64,000 nucleotides of DNA from Flavivirga jejuensis. GTDB lineage: Bacteria > Bacteroidota > Bacteroidia > Flavobacteriales > Flavobacteriaceae. A program made the translations under genes and the position numbers. This document shows positions 8,553 to 19,141 of the stretch, one piece after another. The stretch covers positions 868,001 through 932,000 of the forward strand of contig NZ_JAUOEL010000001.1 in NCBI RefSeq assembly GCF_030540765.1. Direction: 5' to 3'. Each line of letters starts with the position of its first letter. The first letter of the stretch is position 1. The notes under the pieces are model-generated. The model did no database searches, was not told the DNA's origin, and worked only from the letters and a program-made list of their open reading frames with translations.

Positions 8553-10247
8553 TTAAAAGTTAGCTATCAAACTTAAGTGTATTTTAGAATTGGAGAGTTT
8601 AAATTTTTGATTTTCACTTTTGCCATTTGCATAGTTAAATTTAAATAACCCAGCTTGTGTAAGAATTCCAAAGCCAAAACCATATCCGAAAAGTTTTTCT
8701 TTGGTGTTTAAGATTTTATTTTCAAAATATGCAGCATCTATAATAGAGTGAATATAAATTGAATTATTGAGTTGGTACCTGTACTCAGTATTAATTAGGC
8801 TAAATAAAGAAGAAAATAAACTGTTTTCTTCAAATCCTCTAATAGAATTTATACCACCAAATCTTAGTAATTCATTTTCAAAATATGTGTTAGAGTTTAA
8901 GTAGGCGCTATTTAATCTTAAAAAAATACTGTTTTTTCTGTTTAAGTTAAATATTTTAAATGCGTCAATAGAGAAAAGAGATTGTTTTTCTTGTGTATTG
9001 AGCGCTTTTCTTTCTCCAAAATTTGTCTCTAGATATAGTTTAGAATTTATTAAAAAAAGGGGATTGTATGATTGTGGTTTTATAAACTCGTATGCAAATG
9101 AATAATATTGTGTTTTATAATCTGAAATTGTTAGTGAAGTATTTTCTGTTAATAAATTATTTGACTCAGTAGAAAGAAGACCAGCATAAATTTTATGCTT
9201 CGAGTTTATTTGGTAATGTAGTTTTAACGATTGATTCACCGTTGTAAAAGATGAGTCCTTCTTGAAAATTCGTAAAAGTAAATCAATACCTATTGGCGAT
9301 TTAAATACATAAGGTAAAGTTAAATCGGTTTGAAATGTTTTTTGATCGTTTTCATCACTTTTATATAGTAGTTTAAATGACTCTCCAAAGTTTAAATTAT
9401 TGGTTAAGTTTAAATTTAAATAGCCATCAAATTCTAATTTACTTGTTTCTTCGTTAGTTCCAAAGCCCAAAAAGCCATCAAAAGAATTGCTCTTTGCCTT
9501 TTCAAGATATAAATATAAAATTGTTGAGTCTTTAGAAAATAAAACCTCTGGAGGTTTTGCCTCGTTAGCAAATTTTAAATTGTTTAGTTGATTCGTCTTG
9601 TTTTTAATCTTGGTTAAATCAAAAACCTGAGAGGATTTAATCTTTAAATAATGTTTTAGATAGGAACGCGGAAATTTTTCATAGCCTTTAATTAGTATAT
9701 TACTAATAACTCTTTTCTGTTCCTTTGATTCTATTACCAAATTTGCAGATAAATTAGATGTATCCCTAACTTTAATGTTAAACAAGCGTAGTTTAGAGAA
9801 AGGTAATCCTTCGTCAGAAATTTTAGAATTAATAAAATTTAAGACAGTTTCAATTTTGCTAAATTCTAATTCAAAATAATCATCGAAAATGTTTTCTGAA
9901 ATGGTTTCTAAAAAACGACGCTTAATTGTTGTTTTATCATAGTATATAAATATGTTACTAAATTTCTTTTTTAAATGGATTTGAGTTTTAAAAGACGAAT
10001 CATTTATTTTAATGATTTCGTTTAATCTATTTTCAATATAGCCCATTTTAAAAAGCCTTTTTTGAACAGAGTCTACCTCATGTTTAATAGAACTATAATC
10101 TTTATGGTTTTTTAAGTAGTTTAAAGCGTCTATGGTGCTGGTTTCAAATTCAGTATTACCGTCAATTTTAAGGTGTAAATTTTGGCAGAACAGTCCTGAA
10201 GAAAGAACTATATATATGGTAAGGAATAAAAAAGAAGCTTTTTGCAC
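8553..10247 (-). CDS. POTRA/Omp85-like outer-membrane beta-barrel protein
   Basis: 564 residues. A signal peptide ends around residue 21 (SSGLFCQ). The N-terminal half has POTRA-like alpha/beta stretches, such as the segment around residues 150-200 (KRVISNILIKGYEKFPRSYL). The C-terminal half is a barrel containing LRFGGINSIRGFEENSL, the RGF motif found in the lid loop of Omp85/BamA and TpsB proteins, and ends HLSLIANF with a terminal Phe. Family knowledge points to outer-membrane protein insertion or translocation. At 564 residues it is much shorter than BamA, so it is an accessory member rather than the essential BamA. It is transcribed alone, divergently from the ribosomal superoperon; partners are unknown. 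Confidence 0.72.
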   Translation of the reverse strand: MQKASFLFLTIYIVLSSGLFCQNLHLKIDGNTEFETSTIDALNYLKNHKDYSSIKHEVDSVQKRLFKMGYIENRLNEIIKINDSSFKTQIHLKKKFSNIFIYYDKTTIKRRFLETISENIFDDYFELEFSKIETVLNFINSKISDEGLPFSKLRLFNIKVRDTSNLSANLVIESKEQKRVISNILIKGYEKFPRSYLKHYLKIKSSQVFDLTKIKNKTNQLNNLKFANEAKPPEVLFSKDSTILYLYLEKAKSNSFDGFLGFGTNEETSKLEFDGYLNLNLTNNLNFGESFKLLYKSDENDQKTFQTDLTLPYVFKSPIGIDLLLRIFKKDSSFTTVNQSLKLHYQINSKHKIYAGLLSTESNNLLTENTSLTISDYKTQYYSFAYEFIKPQSYNPLFLINSKLYLETNFGERKALNTQEKQSLFSIDAFKIFNLNRKNSIFLRLNSAYLNSNTYFENELLRFGGINSIRGFEENSLFSSLFSLINTEYRYQLNNSIYIHSIIDAAYFENKILNTKEKLFGYGFGFGILTQAGLFKFNYANGKSENQKFKLSNSKIHLSLIANF

Positions 10248-10505
10248 TTTATAACCAACTGTTTTAGTGTGTAAATCTAACGGAAAACGTAGACTTATAA
10301 TATAGGTGTTTAAATAATTTTTAAATTCTATTGAAATCGTTTTTGATATTTTTACGAAAAAAAGACGATTAGTCTTATCGATTTTAAAGATAGAATTAAA
10401 TGAATGCTTATATAAATAAGGAGGCTAAGACTTGTATAATGGGAAGTTAGAGAGTGCCCAGAAAAATAAATATTCATTACGATGTGAAAATTAATGTTTT
10501 AGGGT

Positions 10506-10535
10506 TTGAATTAATAATTTTAATTTCTACCTTTG
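10506..10535 (+). promoter_or_regulatory. Promoter of the ribosomal superoperon (rpsL)
   Basis: TTG at 10506-10508 and TACCTTTG at 10528-10535 match the Bacteroidota -33 (TTG) and -7 (TAnnTTTG) elements with a 19-bp spacer. The -7 element ends 43 bp before the rpsL ATG. Confidence 0.8.
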
Positions 10536-10539
10536 CAGC

Positions 10540-10553
10540 CCTCTTAGAAGAGG
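10540..10553 (+). promoter_or_regulatory. Hairpin at the likely 5' end of the rpsL mRNA
   Basis: CCTCTTAGAAGAGG is a perfect 14-nt palindrome starting 5 bp after the -7 element, which is where transcription should begin. A hairpin at the extreme 5' end would shield the mRNA from decay or be a feedback site; both are inference. Confidence 0.4.
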
Positions 10554-10578
10554 ATTTTAAAATTTATATATAATATAT

Positions 10579-10953
10579 ATGCCAACAATTTCACAATTAG
10601 TAAGAACAGGAAGAGCCAAAATAACCAAGAAGAGTAAATCGGCTGCTTTAGATTCTTGTCCGCAAAGACGTGGTGTGTGTACTCGTGTTTACACGACGAC
10701 TCCTAAAAAACCAAACTCAGCAATGCGTAAGGTAGCAAGGGTTCGTTTAACAAACGGTAACGAGGTTAATGCATACATTGGTGGAGAGGGACACAATCTA
10801 CAGGAGCACTCGATAGTATTGGTTAGAGGTGGAAGGGTAAAAGATTTGCCAGGAGTTAGATATCACATCGTTCGTGGTGCTTTAGACACAGCAGGTGTTT
10901 CAGGTAGAACACAACGTAGATCTAAGTATGGTGCAAAACGCCCTAAGAAGTAA
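10579..10953 (+). CDS. rpsL: 30S ribosomal protein S12
   Basis: 124 residues, full length. S12 sits at the decoding centre of the 30S subunit. The conserved [17 protein letters not shown] loop and [10 protein letters not shown] loop are intact. The two lysines whose substitution classically gives streptomycin resistance (K43 and K88 here) are wild type, so this chromosome should encode a streptomycin-sensitive S12. First gene of the superoperon, 22 bp before rpsG. Confidence 0.98.
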   Translation: MPTISQLVRTGRAKITKKSKSAALDSCPQRRGVCTRVYTTTPKKPNSAMRKVARVRLTNGNEVNAYIGGEGHNLQEHSIVLVRGGRVKDLPGVRYHIVRGALDTAGVSGRTQRRSKYGAKRPKK

Positions 10954-10975
10954 TTTAAAACTTTAAGAAGAAGAC

Positions 10976-11452
10976 ATGAGAAAAAGAGCAGCAAAAAAGA
11001 GACCGCTTTTACCAGATCCGCGTTTTAGCGACCAGTTAGTAACTCGTTTCGTTAACATGATGATGTGGGATGGAAAGAAGTCTGTCGCTTTTAAAGTATT
11101 CTACGATGCAATTGATATTGTAGATTCAAAAAAAACTGACGAAGAAAAAACAGCTTTAGAAACTTGGAAAGATGCTTTGTCAAATGTGATGCCTCACGTA
11201 GAAGTGCGTAGTCGTCGTGTTGGTGGTGCAACATTCCAAATTCCAATGCAAATTCGTCCAGATCGTAAAGTTTCTACGGCAATGAAATGGCTAATTAGCT
11301 ATGCTCGTAAAAGAAACGAAAAATCTATGGCACAACGTTTAGCTTCAGAAATCTTAGCTGCGGCTAAAGAAGAAGGAGCGGCTGTTAAGAAAAGAGTTGA
11401 TACTCATAAAATGGCGGAAGCAAACAAAGCATTCTCTCACTTTAGATTTTAA
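10976..11452 (+). CDS. rpsG: 30S ribosomal protein S7
   Basis: 158 residues, the short form typical of Bacteroidota. S7 nucleates assembly of the 30S head by binding the 3' major domain of 16S rRNA. The [19 protein letters not shown] start, the [16 protein letters not shown] core and the [16 protein letters not shown] helix are all recognisable. It lies between rpsL and fusA, 6 bp before the fusA ATG, in the usual str order. Confidence 0.98.
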   Translation: MRKRAAKKRPLLPDPRFSDQLVTRFVNMMMWDGKKSVAFKVFYDAIDIVDSKKTDEEKTALETWKDALSNVMPHVEVRSRRVGGATFQIPMQIRPDRKVSTAMKWLISYARKRNEKSMAQRLASEILAAAKEEGAAVKKRVDTHKMAEANKAFSHFRF

Positions 11453-11458
11453 TAGGAT

Positions 11459-13585
11459 ATGGCAAGAGATTTAAAATTTACTAGAAATATAGGTATTGCT
11501 GCACATATTGATGCAGGGAAAACTACAACTACAGAACGTATTCTTTATTATACAGGTGTATCTCATAAAATTGGAGAAGTACATGATGGTGCTGCTACAA
11601 TGGACTGGATGGAGCAAGAGCAAGAAAGAGGTATTACAATTACTTCTGCTGCGACAACTTGTGAGTGGGAATTTCCAATTGAGAATGGAAACCCAACGCC
11701 AGATACTAAAGGGTATCATTTTAATATAATTGACACACCGGGTCACGTTGATTTTACTGTTGAAGTAAATCGTTCATTACGTGTACTTGATGGGTTGGTA
11801 TTCTTGTTTAGTGCAGTTGATGGTGTTGAACCACAATCTGAAACTAACTGGAGGCTTGCAGATAATTATAAAGTGCCTAGAATTGGTTTCGTTAATAAAA
11901 TGGACCGTCAGGGATCTAACTTTTTAGGTGTTTGTCAGCAAGTAAAAGATATGTTGAAATCTAATGCAGTGCCAATCGTTTTAAACATTGGTGACGAAAT
12001 AGATTTTAAAGGTATTATAGATTTAGTTAAAAATAGAGCCATTGTTTGGCATGATGAAACTCAAGGAGCAACTTTTGATGTTGTTGAGATTCCAGATGAA
12101 TTGAAAGAAGAAGCTCGTAAATACCGTGCACTACTTATTGAAGAAGTTGCTGGTTATGATGAGAATCTTTTAGAGAAATTCATGGAAGATGAAGATTCTA
12201 TTACAGAAGAAGAAGTACATGCTGCACTTAGAGCTGCTGTGATGGATATGGCTATCATTCCAATGATTTGTGGTTCTGCATTTAAAAATAAAGGTGTTCA
12301 GTTCTTATTAGATGCTGTATGTCGTTATTTACCTTCTCCAACAGATAAAGAAGGAATTATAGGTACAGACCCAGATTCTGGAGAAGAAATTCTACGTAAG
12401 CCTGATGTAAAGGAGCCATTTGCTGCTTTAGCATTTAAGATTGCTACTGATCCTTTTGTGGGACGTTTAGCATTTTTTAGAGCATATTCAGGGCGTTTAG
12501 ATGCTGGTTCTTACGTTTTAAATAATCGTTCAGGTAAAAAAGAACGTATTTCTCGTATTTATCAAATGCACGCTAACAAGCAAAATGCAATTGATTATAT
12601 AGAAGCTGGAGATATTGGAGCTGCTGTTGGGTTTAAATCTATCAAAACAGGAGATACATTATCTGCAGAAAAGCATCCTATTATTTTAGAATCTATGGAC
12701 TTCCCTGATCCAGTAATTGGTATTGCGGTAGAACCTAAGACTAAAGCAGATGTTGATAAATTAGGTATTGGTTTAGCTAAGTTAGCTGAAGAAGATCCTA
12801 CATTTACTGTACGTTCAGATGAATCTTCAGGACAGACTATTATTTCTGGAATGGGTGAGCTTCACTTGGATGTAATTGTTGATCGTTTAAAACGAGAATT
12901 CAAAGTTGAAGTTAATCAAGGTCAGCCACAGGTTGAATACAAAGAAGCTATTACACAAGCAGCAGATCATAGAGAAGTTTATAAGAAGCAATCTGGTGGT
13001 CGTGGTAAATTTGCCGATATCGTATTTACGGTAGAGCCAGCTGAAGAAGGTAAAAGTGGTCTTGAATTTATTTCAATAATTAAAGGTGGTAATGTTCCTA
13101 AAGAATTTATCCCTTCAATTGAAAAAGGATTCAAAATGGCAATGGTTAATGGACCATTAGCAGGATATGAAATTGACGCTATGAAAGTAACGTTGAAAGA
13201 TGGATCTTACCATGATGTAGATTCGGATCAACTATCTTTCGAATTAGCTGCAAAGATTGGATTTAAAAATGCTGCAAAGGCTGCAAAAGCAGTTGTAATG
13301 GAGCCTATTATGAAACTTGAGGTTATTACTCCTGAAGAAAATATGGGTGATATTGTAGGTGATTTAAATAGAAGAAGAGGGCAAGTAAGTGATATGGGTG
13401 ATAGAGCTGGTGCAAAAACTGTAAAAGCTACTGTGCCATTATCTGAAATGTTTGGTTATGTAACAACATTAAGAACATTGTCATCAGGTCGTGCAACATC
13501 AACAATGGAATTTTCACACTATGCTGAAACACCTTCAAATATATCTGAAGAAGTTATTAAGGCAGCAAAAGGAGAACAATCTTAA
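11459..13585 (+). CDS. fusA: Elongation factor G
   Basis: 708 residues. GTPase that drives translocation on the ribosome. G1 ([12 protein letters not shown]), switch I RGITI, G3 DTPGHVDFT and G4 NKMDR are intact, followed by domain II and domains III-V (e.g. [11 protein letters not shown] and the C-terminal [16 protein letters not shown]). In proteobacteria tuf follows fusA; here rpsJ follows directly after 11 bp, so EF-Tu must be encoded elsewhere, as is normal in this phylum. No fusidic-acid-type substitution was assessed in detail. Confidence 0.98.
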   Translation: MARDLKFTRNIGIAAHIDAGKTTTTERILYYTGVSHKIGEVHDGAATMDWMEQEQERGITITSAATTCEWEFPIENGNPTPDTKGYHFNIIDTPGHVDFTVEVNRSLRVLDGLVFLFSAVDGVEPQSETNWRLADNYKVPRIGFVNKMDRQGSNFLGVCQQVKDMLKSNAVPIVLNIGDEIDFKGIIDLVKNRAIVWHDETQGATFDVVEIPDELKEEARKYRALLIEEVAGYDENLLEKFMEDEDSITEEEVHAALRAAVMDMAIIPMICGSAFKNKGVQFLLDAVCRYLPSPTDKEGIIGTDPDSGEEILRKPDVKEPFAALAFKIATDPFVGRLAFFRAYSGRLDAGSYVLNNRSGKKERISRIYQMHANKQNAIDYIEAGDIGAAVGFKSIKTGDTLSAEKHPIILESMDFPDPVIGIAVEPKTKADVDKLGIGLAKLAEEDPTFTVRSDESSGQTIISGMGELHLDVIVDRLKREFKVEVNQGQPQVEYKEAITQAADHREVYKKQSGGRGKFADIVFTVEPAEEGKSGLEFISIIKGGNVPKEFIPSIEKGFKMAMVNGPLAGYEIDAMKVTLKDGSYHDVDSDQLSFELAAKIGFKNAAKAAKAVVMEPIMKLEVITPEENMGDIVGDLNRRRGQVSDMGDRAGAKTVKATVPLSEMFGYVTTLRTLSSGRATSTMEFSHYAETPSNISEEVIKAAKGEQS

Positions 13586-13596
13586 AAGTTAAGAAA

Positions 13597-13902
13597 ATGA
13601 GTCAAAAAATCAGAATAAAATTAAAGTCTTACGATCATAACTTAGTAGATAAGTCTGCTGATAAGATTGTAAAAACAGTAAAAAGTACTGGTGCTGTAGT
13701 AACTGGACCAATTCCATTACCAACGCACAAGAAAATTTTCACTGTATTACGTTCTCCGCACGTAAACAAGAAATCAAGAGAACAATTTCAATTAAGCTCT
13801 TATAAGAGATTATTAGATATCTACTCTTCGTCATCAAAAACAATTGATGCGTTAATGAAACTTGAGTTGCCAAGTGGTGTTGAAGTAGAGATCAAGGTAT
13901 AA
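13597..13902 (+). CDS. rpsJ: 30S ribosomal protein S10
   Basis: 101 residues. S10 is a 30S head protein and, as NusE, a partner of NusB/NusG in antitermination. Typical sequences are [14 protein letters not shown] and [20 protein letters not shown]; the terminal [12 protein letters not shown] is conserved. It closes the str-like block and is separated from rplC by 122 bp that contain a strong hairpin, an unusually long gap for this position. Confidence 0.98.
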   Translation: MSQKIRIKLKSYDHNLVDKSADKIVKTVKSTGAVVTGPIPLPTHKKIFTVLRSPHVNKKSREQFQLSSYKRLLDIYSSSSKTIDALMKLELPSGVEVEIKV

Positions 13903-13959
13903 GTAAGATTAAGACATGTCCTTAACGATGGTTAGGGAAAAACGGTAAAAATACAATTC

Positions 13960-13990
13960 AAAGGCTGAAACGTATTTTCAGCCTTTAATT
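13960..13990 (+). terminator. Hairpin inside the superoperon between rpsJ and rplC
   Basis: Perfect 11-bp stem AAAGGCTGAAA (13960-13970) and TTTCAGCCTTT (13976-13986) with a 5-nt loop, then AATTTTT. It looks like an intrinsic terminator or attenuator that could lower expression of the S10 block or respond to a ribosomal protein. No clear promoter was found between it and rplC. Confidence 0.6.
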
Positions 13991-14024
13991 TTTAATAAAT
14001 AGTAATAACAAATAAATAATAATT

Positions 14025-14642
14025 ATGTCTGGGTTAATTGGAAAAAAAATCGGTATGACCAGCATCTTTGATGAAAACGGGAAGAATGTTCCTTGTACAG
14101 TAATCGAAGCTGGACCATGTATCGTTACCCAAGTCAGAACCGAAGAAGTAGATGGCTATAAAGCTGTTCAACTTGGTTTCGATGACGCGACAGAAAAAAG
14201 TGCTACCAAAGCTGATTTAGGTCATGCAAAGAAAGCAGGAACTTCTGTAAAACGCAAAATCGTTGAATTTAAAGGTTTTGATGAGGAGTACAAATTAGGA
14301 GATGCTATCACTGTAGAACATTTTAACGAAGGAGAATTCGTTGATATAGCAGGAACATCTAAAGGAAAAGGTTTTCAAGGTGTTGTAAAACGTCATGGTT
14401 TTGGTGGTGTAGGTCAAGCTACTCACGGTCAGCATAACCGTTTAAGAGCACCAGGATCTATTGGAGCTGCTTCATATCCTGCGAGAGTTTTCAAAGGAAT
14501 GAAAATGGCAGGAAGAATGGGTGGAGACACAGTAAAAGTTCAAAATTTAAGAGTTTTAAAAGTAGTTACTGAAAAGAATCTACTTGTTGTTAAAGGTTGT
14601 GTGCCTGGACATAAAAACGCTTATGTAATTATTAGAAAATAA
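14025..14642 (+). CDS. rplC: 50S ribosomal protein L3
   Basis: 205 residues. L3 is an early-assembly 50S protein reaching the peptidyl transferase centre. [15 protein letters not shown], the [19 protein letters not shown] extension and the [15 protein letters not shown] region are conserved. The TAA stop overlaps the rplD ATG by one base (TAATG at 14640-14644), implying translational coupling. First gene after the internal hairpin. Confidence 0.98.
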   Translation: MSGLIGKKIGMTSIFDENGKNVPCTVIEAGPCIVTQVRTEEVDGYKAVQLGFDDATEKSATKADLGHAKKAGTSVKRKIVEFKGFDEEYKLGDAITVEHFNEGEFVDIAGTSKGKGFQGVVKRHGFGGVGQATHGQHNRLRAPGSIGAASYPARVFKGMKMAGRMGGDTVKVQNLRVLKVVTEKNLLVVKGCVPGHKNAYVIIRK

Positions 14643-15271
14643 TGAAAGTAGCAGTTTTAGATATAAACGGAAAAGACACAGGAAGAAAGGCAGACCTTTC
14701 TAAAGATGTGTTCGCTATTGAGCCTAATAATCATGCTGTATATTTAGATGTTAAGCAATATTTAGCAAACCAACGTCAAGGAACTCACAAGTCGAAAGAA
14801 AGAGGAGAGATTTCTGGAAGTACACGTAAGATTAAAAAGCAAAAAGGAACTGGTACAGCAAGAGCAGGTAGTATTAAGTCTGGTATATTTAAAGGGGGAG
14901 GACGTATGTTCGGACCAAGACCTAGAAATTATAGCTTTAAACTTAATAAAAATGTTAAACGCTTAGCACGTAAATCTGCATTAAGTATCAAAGCGGGAGA
15001 GAAATCAATTGTTGTGTTAGAAGACTTTAACTTTGACACTGTAAAAACTAAAAACTTTACAGCAGTTTTAAAGGCTTTAAACCTAGAAAACAAAAAGTCT
15101 CTCTTTGTGTTGGGTGGCGCAAATAATAATGTATATTTGTCATCGCGCAATTTAAAAAGCTCTGAAGTTATAATGTCCTCAGAAATAAGTACTTATAAGA
15201 TTTTAAATGCAAATCAAGTAGTGCTTTTAGAAGGAGCTTTAGCAGGAATTGAAACAAATTTAAGTAAATAG
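14642..15271 (+). CDS. rplD: 50S ribosomal protein L4
   Basis: 209 residues. L4 lines the peptide exit tunnel and in gamma-proteobacteria also autoregulates the S10 operon. The basic tunnel loop KQKGTGTARAGSIKSG and the GGGRMFGPRPRNY segment are present. Its start overlaps the rplC stop. Whether it controls the hairpin upstream of rplC is unknown. Confidence 0.98.
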   Translation: MKVAVLDINGKDTGRKADLSKDVFAIEPNNHAVYLDVKQYLANQRQGTHKSKERGEISGSTRKIKKQKGTGTARAGSIKSGIFKGGGRMFGPRPRNYSFKLNKNVKRLARKSALSIKAGEKSIVVLEDFNFDTVKTKNFTAVLKALNLENKKSLFVLGGANNNVYLSSRNLKSSEVIMSSEISTYKILNANQVVLLEGALAGIETNLSK

Positions 15272-15276
15272 AAACC

Positions 15277-15567
15277 ATGAGTATCTTAATTAAACCTATA
15301 ATCACAGAAAAAGCGACTGCAGATAGCGAGTTAAGAAATTGCTATACTTTCGCAGTGAAAACTAAGGCGAACAAGGTAGAAATCAAAAAAGCAGTGGAAG
15401 CTGCTTATGGTGTTTCTGTTGAAAAAGTTCGTACTATAAATGTCCGTCCAGATAGAAGAACACGTCACACAAAGACTGGGATTCAACATGGTAAAACAAA
15501 TGCTGTTAAAAAAGCAATTGTACAACTGGCGGAAGGTGAAATGATTGATTTATACAGTAACATGTAA
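15277..15567 (+). CDS. rplW: 50S ribosomal protein L23
   Basis: 96 residues. L23 sits at the tunnel exit and is the docking site for SRP and trigger factor. The [13 protein letters not shown] start and the [20 protein letters not shown] core are typical. It follows rplD by 5 bp and precedes rplB by 11 bp. Confidence 0.97.
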   Translation: MSILIKPIITEKATADSELRNCYTFAVKTKANKVEIKKAVEAAYGVSVEKVRTINVRPDRRTRHTKTGIQHGKTNAVKKAIVQLAEGEMIDLYSNM

Positions 15568-15578
15568 TTAGACAAGCA

Positions 15579-16406
15579 ATGTCAGTAAGAAAATTAAAAC
15601 CAATCACACCAGGACAGCGATTTAGAGTAGTAAATGGATTTGACGCCATAACTACTGATAAGCCGGAAAAGAGTTTACTCGTTCCGAATAAAAGGTCTGG
15701 TGGTAGAAACAGTCAAGGAAAAATGACCATGCGCTATATAGGTGGAGGTCATAAAAGAAAGTATCGTATTATCGATTTTAAACGTAACAAAACTGGAGTT
15801 CCAGCAGAAGTTAAGTCTATCGAATACGATCCAAACAGAACCGCTTTTATCGCATTATTGAATTATCAAGATGGCGAAAAAAGATATATTATTGCTCAAA
15901 ATGGTTTACAAGTTGGGCAAAATGTGGTATCTGGTTTAGAAGGTGTTGCTCCAGAAATTGGAAATTCAATGCCATTAAGTGAAATTCCATTAGGAACTAT
16001 TATTTCTTGTGTAGAATTACGTCCAGGACAAGGAGCTATTATGGCTCGTAGTGCTGGTGCTTTTGCACAGTTAATGGCAAGAGATGGTAAATTTGCTACT
16101 ATTAAATTACCTTCAGGGGAAACAAGATTAATTCTTGTTAACTGTATGGCTACTATAGGAGTTGTTTCTAACTCAGATCATCAATTATTAGTTGGTGGTA
16201 AAGCAGGTAGAACAAGATGGTTAGGTAGAAGACCTCGTACTAGACCAGTAGTTATGAATCCAGTCGATCACCCAATGGGTGGTGGTGAAGGTAAATCTTC
16301 AGGAGGACACCCACGTTCAAGAAACGGTATTCCAGCTAAAGGATATAGAACACGTTCTAAGACGAAAGCAAGTAATAAGTATATTGTAGAACGTAGAAAG
16401 AAATAA
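15579..16406 (+). CDS. rplB: 50S ribosomal protein L2
   Basis: 275 residues, full length. L2 supports subunit joining and peptidyl transferase. The [20 protein letters not shown] region and the [15 protein letters not shown] loop with the conserved histidine are present, and the C-terminal [15 protein letters not shown] is typical. Four bases separate it from rpsS. Confidence 0.98.
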   Translation: MSVRKLKPITPGQRFRVVNGFDAITTDKPEKSLLVPNKRSGGRNSQGKMTMRYIGGGHKRKYRIIDFKRNKTGVPAEVKSIEYDPNRTAFIALLNYQDGEKRYIIAQNGLQVGQNVVSGLEGVAPEIGNSMPLSEIPLGTIISCVELRPGQGAIMARSAGAFAQLMARDGKFATIKLPSGETRLILVNCMATIGVVSNSDHQLLVGGKAGRTRWLGRRPRTRPVVMNPVDHPMGGGEGKSSGGHPRSRNGIPAKGYRTRSKTKASNKYIVERRKK

Positions 16407-16409
16407 GAC

Positions 16410-16688
16410 ATGGCAAGATCATTAAAAAAAGGACCTTACGTTCATTATAAATTAGAGAAAAAAGTCGCTGTTAATGTTGAATCTAACAAGAAAGCAGTAA
16501 TCAAAACCTGGTCAAGAGCCAGTATGATTACTCCAGATTTTGTAGGGCAAACAATTGCAGTACACAATGGCCGTCAATTTGTACCTGTTTACGTAACAGA
16601 AAACATGGTAGGTCATAAGTTAGGAGAATTTTCACCAACACGTTCATTCCGTGGACATGCAGGTGCTAAAAATAAAGGTAAAAAGTAG
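16410..16688 (+). CDS. rpsS: 30S ribosomal protein S19
   Basis: 92 residues. Binds the 30S head with S13. [19 protein letters not shown], the [20 protein letters not shown] core and the C-terminal [12 protein letters not shown] are conserved. Standard S10-block position between rplB and rplV. Confidence 0.98.
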   Translation: MARSLKKGPYVHYKLEKKVAVNVESNKKAVIKTWSRASMITPDFVGQTIAVHNGRQFVPVYVTENMVGHKLGEFSPTRSFRGHAGAKNKGKK

Positions 16689-16694
16689 TAAGCT

Positions 16695-17102
16695 ATGGGA
16701 AGTCGTAAAAAACAAATGGCAGACGCTATTAAGGAAGGGAAAAAGCAAGTTGCTTTTGCTAAACTTAATAATTGTCCTACATCACCAAGAAAAATGCGTT
16801 TAGTAGCCGATTTAGTAAGAGGTGAAAAAGTAGAACATGCACTTAATATCTTAAAATTCAACCAAAAAGAAGCATCTGGTCGTTTAGAAAAATTGTTATT
16901 GTCTGCAATTGCAAACTGGCAATCTAAAAATGAAGAAGCTAATATTGAAGAGGCTGAATTAATTGTAAAAGAGATTAGAGTTGATAGCGGATCTATGTTA
17001 AAAAGATTACGTCCAGCACCTCAAGGTCGTGCACACAGAATTAGAAAACGTTCTAACCACGTTACATTAGTGGTTGGAGCTAACAATAACACACAAAGCT
17101 AA
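16695..17102 (+). CDS. rplV: 50S ribosomal protein L22
   Basis: 135 residues. L22 contacts all 23S rRNA domains and lines the exit tunnel near the macrolide site. [19 protein letters not shown] and the [20 protein letters not shown] hairpin loop are intact, with no deletion in the loop that alters macrolide response. The N-terminus is extended by about 20 basic residues relative to E. coli L22, as is common in this group. Confidence 0.97.
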   Translation: MGSRKKQMADAIKEGKKQVAFAKLNNCPTSPRKMRLVADLVRGEKVEHALNILKFNQKEASGRLEKLLLSAIANWQSKNEEANIEEAELIVKEIRVDSGSMLKRLRPAPQGRAHRIRKRSNHVTLVVGANNNTQS

Positions 17103-17110
17103 GATAGACA

Positions 17111-17839
17111 ATGGGACAAAAAACAAATCCAATCGGAAATCGCTTAGGTATTATCAGAGGATGGGAATCTAACTGGTACGGAGGTAATGACTATGGAGAT
17201 AAGCTTGCCGAAGACGATAAAATTAGAAAATACGTTCATGCGCGTTTATCTAAAGCTAGTGTTAGTAGAGTAATTATTGAAAGAACTTTAAAACTTGTAA
17301 CCGTTACTATCACTACTGCTAGACCTGGTATCATTATCGGAAAAGGTGGCCAAGAGGTAGACAAGTTAAAAGAAGAGCTTAAGAAAATTACTGGAAAAGA
17401 AGTTCAGATTAATATTTTTGAAATTAAAAGACCTGAACTTGATGCATTTTTAGTAGGATCTAGTATTGCTCGTCAAATTGAAAATAGAATTTCATACAGA
17501 CGTGCAATAAAGATGGCTATTGCTGCTACAATGCGTATGAATGCTGAAGGAATTAAAATCCAAATTAGTGGACGTTTAAATGGTGCTGAAATGGCACGTT
17601 CAGAACACTACAAAGAAGGACGTATTCCTTTATCAACCTTTAGAGCCGATATTGATTATGCTTTAGTTGAGGCACACACTACTTATGGTAGATTGGGTGT
17701 AAAAGTATGGATCATGAAAGGTGAAGTATATGGTAAAAGAGAGCTTTCTCCGCTAGTTGGTTTATCCAAAAAGCAAGGAAAAGGTGGAGCCGGAGGACGT
17801 GGAGGAAACAGAGACAACAAACCTCGTCGTAGAAAGTAA
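17111..17839 (+). CDS. rpsC: 30S ribosomal protein S3
   Basis: 242 residues. S3 forms part of the mRNA entry channel. The KH domain motif [16 protein letters not shown] and the C-terminal domain with [18 protein letters not shown] are clear. The basic Gly-rich tail is typical for the family. Confidence 0.98.
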   Translation: MGQKTNPIGNRLGIIRGWESNWYGGNDYGDKLAEDDKIRKYVHARLSKASVSRVIIERTLKLVTVTITTARPGIIIGKGGQEVDKLKEELKKITGKEVQINIFEIKRPELDAFLVGSSIARQIENRISYRRAIKMAIAATMRMNAEGIKIQISGRLNGAEMARSEHYKEGRIPLSTFRADIDYALVEAHTTYGRLGVKVWIMKGEVYGKRELSPLVGLSKKQGKGGAGGRGGNRDNKPRRRK

Positions 17840-17861
17840 TTTTTTATAAAGTAAAGAAAAA

Positions 17862-18281
17862 ATGTTACAGCCTAAAAGAACAAAATTTCGTAAGCAACAG
17901 AAAGGACGTATGAAAGGTCTTTCTCAAAGAGGAAATCAACTTTCAAACGGAACTTTTGGAATAAAAGCGCTAGATTCTAAGTTTATAACATCACGTCAAA
18001 TAGAAGCTGCACGTATTGCTGCTACTCGTTACATGAAAAGAGAAGGGCAACTTTGGATTAAAATATTTCCAGACAAGCCAATTACAAAAAAGCCTCTTGA
18101 AGTACGTATGGGTAAAGGTAAAGGTGCTGTAGAATATTGGGTTGCTGTTGTAAAACCAGGACGTGTTTTATTTGAAATTGGTGGAGTGCCGTTAGATATT
18201 GCTAAAGAAGCATTACGCTTAGCAGCACAGAAATTACCAATAAAAACTAAGTTTTTAATTGCTCGCGATTACGAAGCATAA
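17862..18281 (+). CDS. rplP: 50S ribosomal protein L16
   Basis: 139 residues. L16 organises the A-site of the 50S subunit. [19 protein letters not shown] and the [20 protein letters not shown] loop, including the arginine region hydroxylated in some bacteria, are present. Followed after 13 bp by rpmC. Confidence 0.98.
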   Translation: MLQPKRTKFRKQQKGRMKGLSQRGNQLSNGTFGIKALDSKFITSRQIEAARIAATRYMKREGQLWIKIFPDKPITKKPLEVRMGKGKGAVEYWVAVVKPGRVLFEIGGVPLDIAKEALRLAAQKLPIKTKFLIARDYEA

Positions 18282-18294
18282 TTTATTTGATATT

Positions 18295-18486
18295 ATGAAA
18301 CAATCAGAAATTAAAGAATTATCTACAGCTGAGTTACAAGAGAAACTTGGTGAGACTAAAAAAAGTTATTCAGACCTAAAAATGGCTCATGCAATATCTC
18401 CTTTAGAAAATCCAATTCAGTTACGTGGCATAAGACGTACCGTAGCTAGAATTGCGACAGAGTTAACTAAAAGAGAATTACAATAA
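18295..18486 (+). CDS. rpmC: 50S ribosomal protein L29
   Basis: 63 residues from the ATG at 18295 (an upstream in-frame TTG would add 12 residues and overlap rplP, so the ATG is preferred). L29 sits beside L23 at the tunnel exit. MKQSEIKELSTAELQEKL and the final RRTVARIATELTKREL match the family. Confidence 0.96.
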   Translation: MKQSEIKELSTAELQEKLGETKKSYSDLKMAHAISPLENPIQLRGIRRTVARIATELTKRELQ

Positions 18487-18498
18487 TTCTGCTGAAAG

Positions 18499-18756
18499 AT
18501 GGAAACAAGAAATTTAAGAAAAGAACGTATAGGAGTTGTTACTAGTAACAAAATGCAAAAATCAATAGTTGTTGCAGAGGTTAAAAAAGTAAAACACCCT
18601 ATGTATGGTAAGTTCGTGTTAAAAACAAAGAAATACGTTGCACACGACGAAACAAACGATTGTAACATTGGGGATACTGTAAAGATCATGGAAACAAGAC
18701 CTTTAAGTAAATCTAAATGTTGGAGATTAGTAGAAATCCTAGAAAGAGCTAAATAA
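18499..18756 (+). CDS. rpsQ: 30S ribosomal protein S17
   Basis: 85 residues. Primary 16S rRNA binding protein with an OB fold. [20 protein letters not shown], the [19 protein letters not shown] stretch and the [18 protein letters not shown] ending are characteristic. Two bases before the rplN ATG. Confidence 0.97.
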   Translation: METRNLRKERIGVVTSNKMQKSIVVAEVKKVKHPMYGKFVLKTKKYVAHDETNDCNIGDTVKIMETRPLSKSKCWRLVEILERAK

Positions 18757-18758
18757 TT

Positions 18759-19127
18759 ATGTTACAACAAGAATCAAGAATAAAAGTAGCAGATAATACT
18801 GGAGCAAAAGAAGTTTTAGTTATTCGTGTTTTAGGAGGAACTAAAAGAAGATATGCTTCTGTAGGAGACAAAATTGTTGTTTCTGTTAAAGATGCAACTC
18901 CTAATGGAAACATTAAGAAAAAAGCAGTTTCTACGGCAGTTGTTGTACGTACTAAAAAAGAAGTAAGAAGACCAGACGGATCTTATATTAGATTCGATGA
19001 TAATGCTTGTGTCTTATTAAACCCAACGGGTGAAATGAGAGGAACACGTGTATTTGGTCCAGTTGCTAGAGAACTTCGTGATAAACAATTCATGAAAATT
19101 GTATCATTAGCACCAGAGGTGCTTTAA
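18759..19127 (+). CDS. rplN: 50S ribosomal protein L14
   Basis: 122 residues. L14 contributes to inter-subunit bridges B5 and B8 and is the RsfS silencing-factor site. [19 protein letters not shown] and the C-terminal [20 protein letters not shown] are conserved. Confidence 0.98.
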   Translation: MLQQESRIKVADNTGAKEVLVIRVLGGTKRRYASVGDKIVVSVKDATPNGNIKKKAVSTAVVVRTKKEVRRPDGSYIRFDDNACVLLNPTGEMRGTRVFGPVARELRDKQFMKIVSLAPEVL

Positions 19128-19141
19128 TACATTAATTTAAG

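Larger units (their letters stand above)
10248..10578. other. Divergent intergenic region upstream of rpsL
   Basis: 331 bp between the Omp85-like gene and rpsL. The right end holds a strong Bacteroidota-type promoter and a hairpin at the expected mRNA 5' end. Nothing coding was seen in the remainder. Confidence 0.7.

Noticed and set aside
11459-13585. Missing tuf gene as a possible deletion in the str operon
   Set aside because: Absence of tuf between fusA and rpsJ is the normal arrangement in Bacteroidota.
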